Below are positions 12,290-15,972 of a stretch of 15,972 nucleotides of DNA, in pieces. Position numbers and translations under genes: made by a program. Below the pieces are notes generated by a model, which saw only the letters and a list, made by a program, of their open reading frames with translations, ran no database searches and was not told the DNA's origin. The stretch is from assembly GCA_023451265.1 (NCBI GenBank), contig JAEYAG010000090.1:1-15972 (forward strand), in the 5' to 3' direction. The DNA is from Actinomycetes bacterium. Its GTDB lineage: Bacteria; Actinomycetota; Actinomycetes; Actinomycetales; Microbacteriaceae. The stretch's first letter is position 1. Each line of letters begins with the position of its first letter.

Positions 12290-13599
12290 GCGGAATCACA
12301 CCCGGCGCCCCCGACGCGGCGCACACGCCCGCGGACGACGAGCAGCTGCCGCGCGCGAGCGGGCCGCTCACGGGGGAGGACCCCGCGCCGACCCGCTCCG
12401 GGATCTTCCTGCGCGAGCTGATGCGCGGCAGCGCGATGACAACCGTGCTCGCCATCGTTCTGGCGATGATCGTCGGCGGAGTGCTGATCGCATCGACCAA
12501 CAAGGAGGTGCAGGCCGCGGCCGGCTACTTCTTCGCGCGTCCCGGCGACACGCTCGTCGCGATCTGGAACGCGGTCATCGGCGGCTACGAGGCATTGTTC
12601 CGCGGCGCGGTGTTCAACCCGCGGGGCAACGACTTCGCCGCCCAGATCCGGCCGCTGACGAACTCGCTCGGATTCGCGGCGCCGCTCATCGCCGCCGGAC
12701 TCGGCGTCGCGCTGGCCTTCCGCACCGGCCTGTTCAACATCGGCGCCCGCGGACAGATGCTCATCGCGGCGATGTTCGCCGGGCTGTTCGCCTTCAACCT
12801 CGACCTGCCGATGTGGATCCACCTGCCGCTCACCCTCGTGATCGGCATCGCCGGTGGCGCGCTGTGGGGCGGGCTCGTGGGGCTCCTGAAGGCCAAGACC
12901 GGCGCGCACGAGGTGATCCTGACGATCATGCTCAACTATGTCGCGTACTACCTGCTGCTGTGGATGCGGCGGACGCCCGGCCTGCTGCAGATGCCCGGCA
13001 ACAACCAGCCGCAGACCGCGCCCACCCCGGCCAGTGCGCAGTTCCCCGACCTCCTCGGCCCGCGCTTCCCAGCGCTGGACTGGGGCTTCGTCGTCGTCGT
13101 CGTCGCGACCGTCGTGGTCTGGTGGGTCATCGAGCGCTCGAGCCTCGGTCTGCGCCTGCGGGCCGTGGGAGAGAACCCGCACGCGGCGCGCGCCGCCGGC
13201 ATCAGCGTCGAGCGCATCTACCTCTACGCGATGCTGTTCGCGGGGGGTCTGGCGGGCCTTGCGGCCATGAACCAGATCCAGGGCAACGTCACGACCGGCT
13301 TCGGCGCGACGATCGACGCCGGCATCGGCTTCGACGCGATCACCGTGGCCCTCCTCGGCCGCAGCCGCGCCTGGGGCACCTTCGCCGCCGGCATCCTGTT
13401 CGGGGCGCTCAAAGCGGGCTCGTTCTCGATGCTGGCTCAGGGGATCCCGGTCGACATCGTGTTGGTCGTACAGTCGCTGATCGTGCTGTTCATCGCCGCG
13501 CCGCCGCTGCTGCGCGCGGTCTTCTTCCTCCCCAAGACCGACGCCGAGAAGGCCGCCAAGGCGCGCGCCAAGGCGGCGAAGAAGGCGGTGACCGCATGA
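12286..13599 (+). CDS. Nucleoside ABC transporter permease 1
   Basis: A 437-residue membrane subunit of the BPD_transp_2 type (same superfamily as RbsC and LivH). It forms half of the transmembrane channel with permease 2. Family stretches are FRTGLFNIGARGQMLIAAMF (145-164), TGAHEVILTIMLNYVA and LRLRAVGENPHAARAAGI, which probably includes the ATPase-contact loop. The N-terminus carries about 50 polar, proline-rich cytoplasmic residues before the first membrane segment. The C-terminus ends in an Ala/Lys-rich tail. The ATG at 12286 overlaps the ATPase stop (ATGA), with GGAGG (12274-12278) 7 nt upstream, so translation is coupled. The stop overlaps the start of permease 2 in the same way. Confidence 0.94.
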   Translation: MSGITPGAPDAAHTPADDEQLPRASGPLTGEDPAPTRSGIFLRELMRGSAMTTVLAIVLAMIVGGVLIASTNKEVQAAAGYFFARPGDTLVAIWNAVIGGYEALFRGAVFNPRGNDFAAQIRPLTNSLGFAAPLIAAGLGVALAFRTGLFNIGARGQMLIAAMFAGLFAFNLDLPMWIHLPLTLVIGIAGGALWGGLVGLLKAKTGAHEVILTIMLNYVAYYLLLWMRRTPGLLQMPGNNQPQTAPTPASAQFPDLLGPRFPALDWGFVVVVVATVVVWWVIERSSLGLRLRAVGENPHAARAAGISVERIYLYAMLFAGGLAGLAAMNQIQGNVTTGFGATIDAGIGFDAITVALLGRSRAWGTFAAGILFGALKAGSFSMLAQGIPVDIVLVVQSLIVLFIAAPPLLRAVFFLPKTDAEKAAKARAKAAKKAVTA

Positions 13600-14894
13600 G
13601 CACCTCGCTCCCCGACGCGACGCAGTTCGAGCGCAGCGACGGCACGATTCAGCTCGCGGTCGTCCGGGAGCGTCACTTCAAGGCGCCCATCGTCCTGGCC
13701 GTGCTCACGGTGCTGCTGGGGGCGATCGTGCTGTTCGTCCCGCGCGATGGCACGTCGACGTTCCGGCTCGGCGATCCCTCGCAATCCTTCGCGCTGCCCA
13801 ACGTGGCGCTGCCCACCGCGGTGACCTGCTGGGTGCTGCTGGCGGTTCTCGCGCTGCTCACGGTGTGGGCGTTCTGGCTCGCGTGGTCGTACCGCCGCCA
13901 GCCGCTGTGGCTCACGATCGCCTTCGGCATCCTGGGCGTGTTCGCGTTTCTGGTGTGGGCCGCCGCCGACGGCCTCGTGCCGGTGTCGAGCCTGCTGTTC
14001 GGTGCGGTGTCGCTGTCGGTGCCGCTCGTCTTCGGTGCGCTCGGCGGCGTCATCGGCGAGCGGGTCGGCGTCGTCAACGTCGCCATCGAGGGTCAGCTGC
14101 TGCTCGGCGCTTTCTCGGCGGCGCTGCTGTCGAGCATCACCGGCAACCCGTTCGTCGGGCTCATCGGCGCCATGGTCGGCGGCGTGCTGGTGGCCTTCGT
14201 GCTCGCCGCGTTTGCGATCAAGTACCTCGTCGACCAGGTCATCGTCGGTGTCGTGCTGAACGTCCTCGTGACGGGCCTCACCGGCTTCCTCTACGGCGCG
14301 CTGCTCGTCCCCAACGAACAGCAGCTGAACCAGCCGGAACGCTTCGGCCGCATCCAGATCCCGCTCCTCAGCGAGATCCCCATCATCGGGCCGGTGCTGT
14401 TCAACCAGACCTTCATCGTCTACCTCATGTTCATCGCCGTCGCGCTCGTCGCCTGGGGGCTGTACCGCACCCGCTGGGGACTGCGCCTGCGCGCCGTCGG
14501 CGAGCACCCGCAGGCCGCCGACACCGTCGGCATCAAGGTCAACACGTCGCGGTTCTGGAACGTCACGCTCGCCGGTGCGATCGCCGGCATCGGCGGCGCC
14601 TACTTCACGCTCGTGTCGGTGCCGCAGTTCGGCAAGGACATGACGGCCGGCCTCGGCTTCATCGCCCTCGCCGCCGTTATCTTCGGTCGCTGGGACCCGA
14701 TCCGCGCGACCCTCGCCGCCCTGCTGTTCGGATTCGCCACCAACCTGCAGAACCTGCTGACGGTGCTGAAGACGCCGGTGCCGAGCGAGTTCATGCTCAT
14801 GCTGCCGTACGTCGTGACGATCCTCGCCGTGGCCGGCTTCGCCGGCCAGATCCGCGGGCCCGCGGCATCCGGCAAGCCGTATATCAAGGAGTGA
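13596..14894 (+). CDS. Nucleoside ABC transporter permease 2
   Basis: A 432-residue membrane subunit paired with permease 1. Compared with usual second permeases of about 300 residues, it has an added N-terminal part. Residues up to about 130 include extra hydrophobic segments (about 31-48, 70-95 and 104-125) before the conserved core. The core starts near PLVFGALGGVIGERVGVVNV, continues through AIEGQLLLGAF and LRLRAVGEHPQAADTVGI, and ends with GLGFIALAAVIFGRWDPIRA. This is a known pattern in actinobacterial BMP-linked permeases as far as I recall. The ATG at 13596 overlaps the permease 1 stop (ATGA). The cdd gene starts 7 bp after the stop. Confidence 0.94.
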   Translation: MSTSLPDATQFERSDGTIQLAVVRERHFKAPIVLAVLTVLLGAIVLFVPRDGTSTFRLGDPSQSFALPNVALPTAVTCWVLLAVLALLTVWAFWLAWSYRRQPLWLTIAFGILGVFAFLVWAAADGLVPVSSLLFGAVSLSVPLVFGALGGVIGERVGVVNVAIEGQLLLGAFSAALLSSITGNPFVGLIGAMVGGVLVAFVLAAFAIKYLVDQVIVGVVLNVLVTGLTGFLYGALLVPNEQQLNQPERFGRIQIPLLSEIPIIGPVLFNQTFIVYLMFIAVALVAWGLYRTRWGLRLRAVGEHPQAADTVGIKVNTSRFWNVTLAGAIAGIGGAYFTLVSVPQFGKDMTAGLGFIALAAVIFGRWDPIRATLAALLFGFATNLQNLLTVLKTPVPSEFMLMLPYVVTILAVAGFAGQIRGPAASGKPYIKE

Positions 14895-14901
14895 ACGCCA
14901 G

Positions 14902-15300
14902 ATGACCGACATCGACTGGGACGAGCTGCGCGCCGTCGCGACCGACGCCATGCAGCGTGCGTACGCGCCGTACTCGCGCTACCGGGTCGGCGCTGCCGCG
15001 CTCGTCAGCGCCGGCCGGATCGTGTCGGGCTGCCACGTCGAGAACGCCTCGTACGGCGTCGGCCTGTGCGCGGAATGCGCGCTCGTCGGCGACCTGCACA
15101 TGTCCGGCGGGGGCGAGCTCGTCGCCTTCGTGTGCGTCAACAACGACGGCCAGACGATCATGCCGTGCGGGCGCTGCCGTCAGCTGCTGTACGAGTTCGC
15201 CTTGCCGGGGATGCTGCTGGAGACGGTGTCCGGCATCCGCACGATCGACGAGGTCCTGCCGGATGCCTTCGGCCCGCGCGATCTGGAGGCGGCGCGATGA
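14902..15300 (+). CDS. cdd: Cytidine deaminase
   Basis: Hydrolytic deamination of cytidine and deoxycytidine to uridine and deoxyuridine in pyrimidine salvage. The 132 residues match the small homotetrameric zinc enzyme. C56-A57-E58 is the zinc ligand and catalytic glutamate of the Cys-type (as in B. subtilis), and PCGRCRQ supplies C89 and C92. NxE substrate contacts lie in HVENASYG (45-52). The ATG at 14902 has AAGGAG (14886-14891) 10 nt upstream, overlapping the end of permease 2. Its product feeds the thymidine phosphorylase encoded next, with which it shares an ATGA overlap. Confidence 0.96.
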   Translation: MTDIDWDELRAVATDAMQRAYAPYSRYRVGAAALVSAGRIVSGCHVENASYGVGLCAECALVGDLHMSGGGELVAFVCVNNDGQTIMPCGRCRQLLYEFALPGMLLETVSGIRTIDEVLPDAFGPRDLEAAR

Positions 15301-15972
15301 CTTCCGGCGAAGCGTTCGACGCGGGCGACGTCATCCGCATCAAACGCGACAAGGGCGAGGTGCCCGAAGAGGCGCTGCGCTGGATGATCGACGCCTACAC
15401 CCGCGAGTACGTCGCCGACTCGCAGATGGCGGCCTTCGCGATGGCGGTGCTGCTCAACGGCATGACCCGCGACGAGATCCGCGTCATGACCGACGCGATG
15501 ATCGCCTCCGGCGAGCGGATGAGCTTCTCGTCGCTCGGCAAGCGCACCGTCGACAAGCACTCCACCGGGGGTGTCGGCGACAAGATCACCCTGCCGCTCG
15601 CCCCGCTCGTCGCCTCGTTCGGCGTCGCCGTGCCGCAGCTGTCGGGTCGCGGCCTCGGGCACACCGGCGGCACGCTCGACAAGCTCGAGTCCATCCCGGG
15701 GTGGCGCGCCGCGCTGTCGAACGAGGAGATGTTCGCGCAGCTCGAGGGCGTCGGCGCGGTCATCTGCGCGGCCGGCTCGGGGCTCGCCCCGGCGGACAAG
15801 CGGCTGTACGCCCTGCGCGACGTCACCGGCACGGTCGAGGCGATCCCGCTGATCGCGTCGAGCATCATGTCGAAGAAGATCGCCGAGGGCACCGACGCGC
15901 TCGTTCTCGACGTCAAGTTCGGCTCGGGCGCCTTCATGCAGGACATCGATCGCGCGCGGGAGCTCGCCCGCA
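15297..15972 (+). CDS. deoA: Thymidine phosphorylase (C-terminus beyond window)
   Basis: Reversible phosphorolysis of thymidine and deoxyuridine to the base plus 2-deoxyribose-1-phosphate. 225 residues are visible of a protein that is normally about 430. The frame is open to the window edge, so this is a cut and not a truncation. KHSTGGVGDK (87-96) is the phosphate-binding loop, and SGRGLGHTGGTLDKLE (116-131) is the family signature. R174, S189 and K193 align with pyrimidine-contact residues R171, S186 and K190 of E. coli DeoA. The ATG at 15297 overlaps the cdd stop (ATGA), with GGAGG (15285-15289) 7 nt upstream. Gram-positive homologues often accept uridine as well (pyrimidine-nucleoside phosphorylase, pdp), so its substrate range is open. 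Confidence 0.96.
   Translation, partial: MTSGEAFDAGDVIRIKRDKGEVPEEALRWMIDAYTREYVADSQMAAFAMAVLLNGMTRDEIRVMTDAMIASGERMSFSSLGKRTVDKHSTGGVGDKITLPLAPLVASFGVAVPQLSGRGLGHTGGTLDKLESIPGWRAALSNEEMFAQLEGVGAVICAAGSGLAPADKRLYALRDVTGTVEAIPLIASSIMSKKIAEGTDALVLDVKFGSGAFMQDIDRARELAR

Overview
The window looks like chromosomal DNA from a high-GC actinobacterium, most likely a Microbacteriaceae member (Microbacterium-like). The basis is strong G/C bias at third codon positions, the actinobacterial four-gene sdhCDAB set, GTG/TTG starts and apparent leaderless starts. This placement comes from recognising protein families, not from a database search.

Left end (1-1291): an accessory patch. One gene, a DUF559-type PD-(D/E)XK-like protein with an AbiEi-like N-terminus (200-1060, +), is bracketed by three copies of an imperfect palindrome. 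Each copy is exactly 77 bp (6-82, 1095-1171, 1211-1287), with 20-bp inverted arms and a variable 37-bp centre. The copy upstream of the gene is inverted relative to the two downstream. This is the least ordinary part of the window.

Middle (1292-8029, all minus strand): housekeeping genes, in transcription order sdhC-sdhD-sdhA-sdhB (succinate dehydrogenase), then a YihY/BrkB-family membrane protein, xthA (exodeoxyribonuclease III) and trpS (tryptophanyl-tRNA synthetase). The last three each have a TANNNT hexamer 6-7 nt before the start codon, as expected for leaderless mRNAs.

8030-8246 is a divergent intergenic region holding a perfect 20-bp palindrome that overlaps a possible sdh promoter. 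To its right, manC (mannose-1-phosphate guanylyltransferase) is transcribed on the plus strand.

Right end (9525-15972, +): a nucleoside uptake and salvage operon. It encodes a BMP-family lipoprotein, a double-domain ABC ATPase, two permeases, cytidine deaminase (cdd) and thymidine phosphorylase (deoA, cut by the window edge). The lipoprotein would capture nucleosides, the ATPase and permeases import them, Cdd deaminates cytidines and DeoA releases the base. ATGA stop/start overlaps couple ATPase-permease 1, permease 1-permease 2 and cdd-deoA. Two strong stem-loops separate the lipoprotein gene from the ATPase gene and probably set their relative expression.

No rRNA, tRNA, CRISPR array, transposase or phage gene was seen. 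No gene-free stretch exceeds 300 bp.
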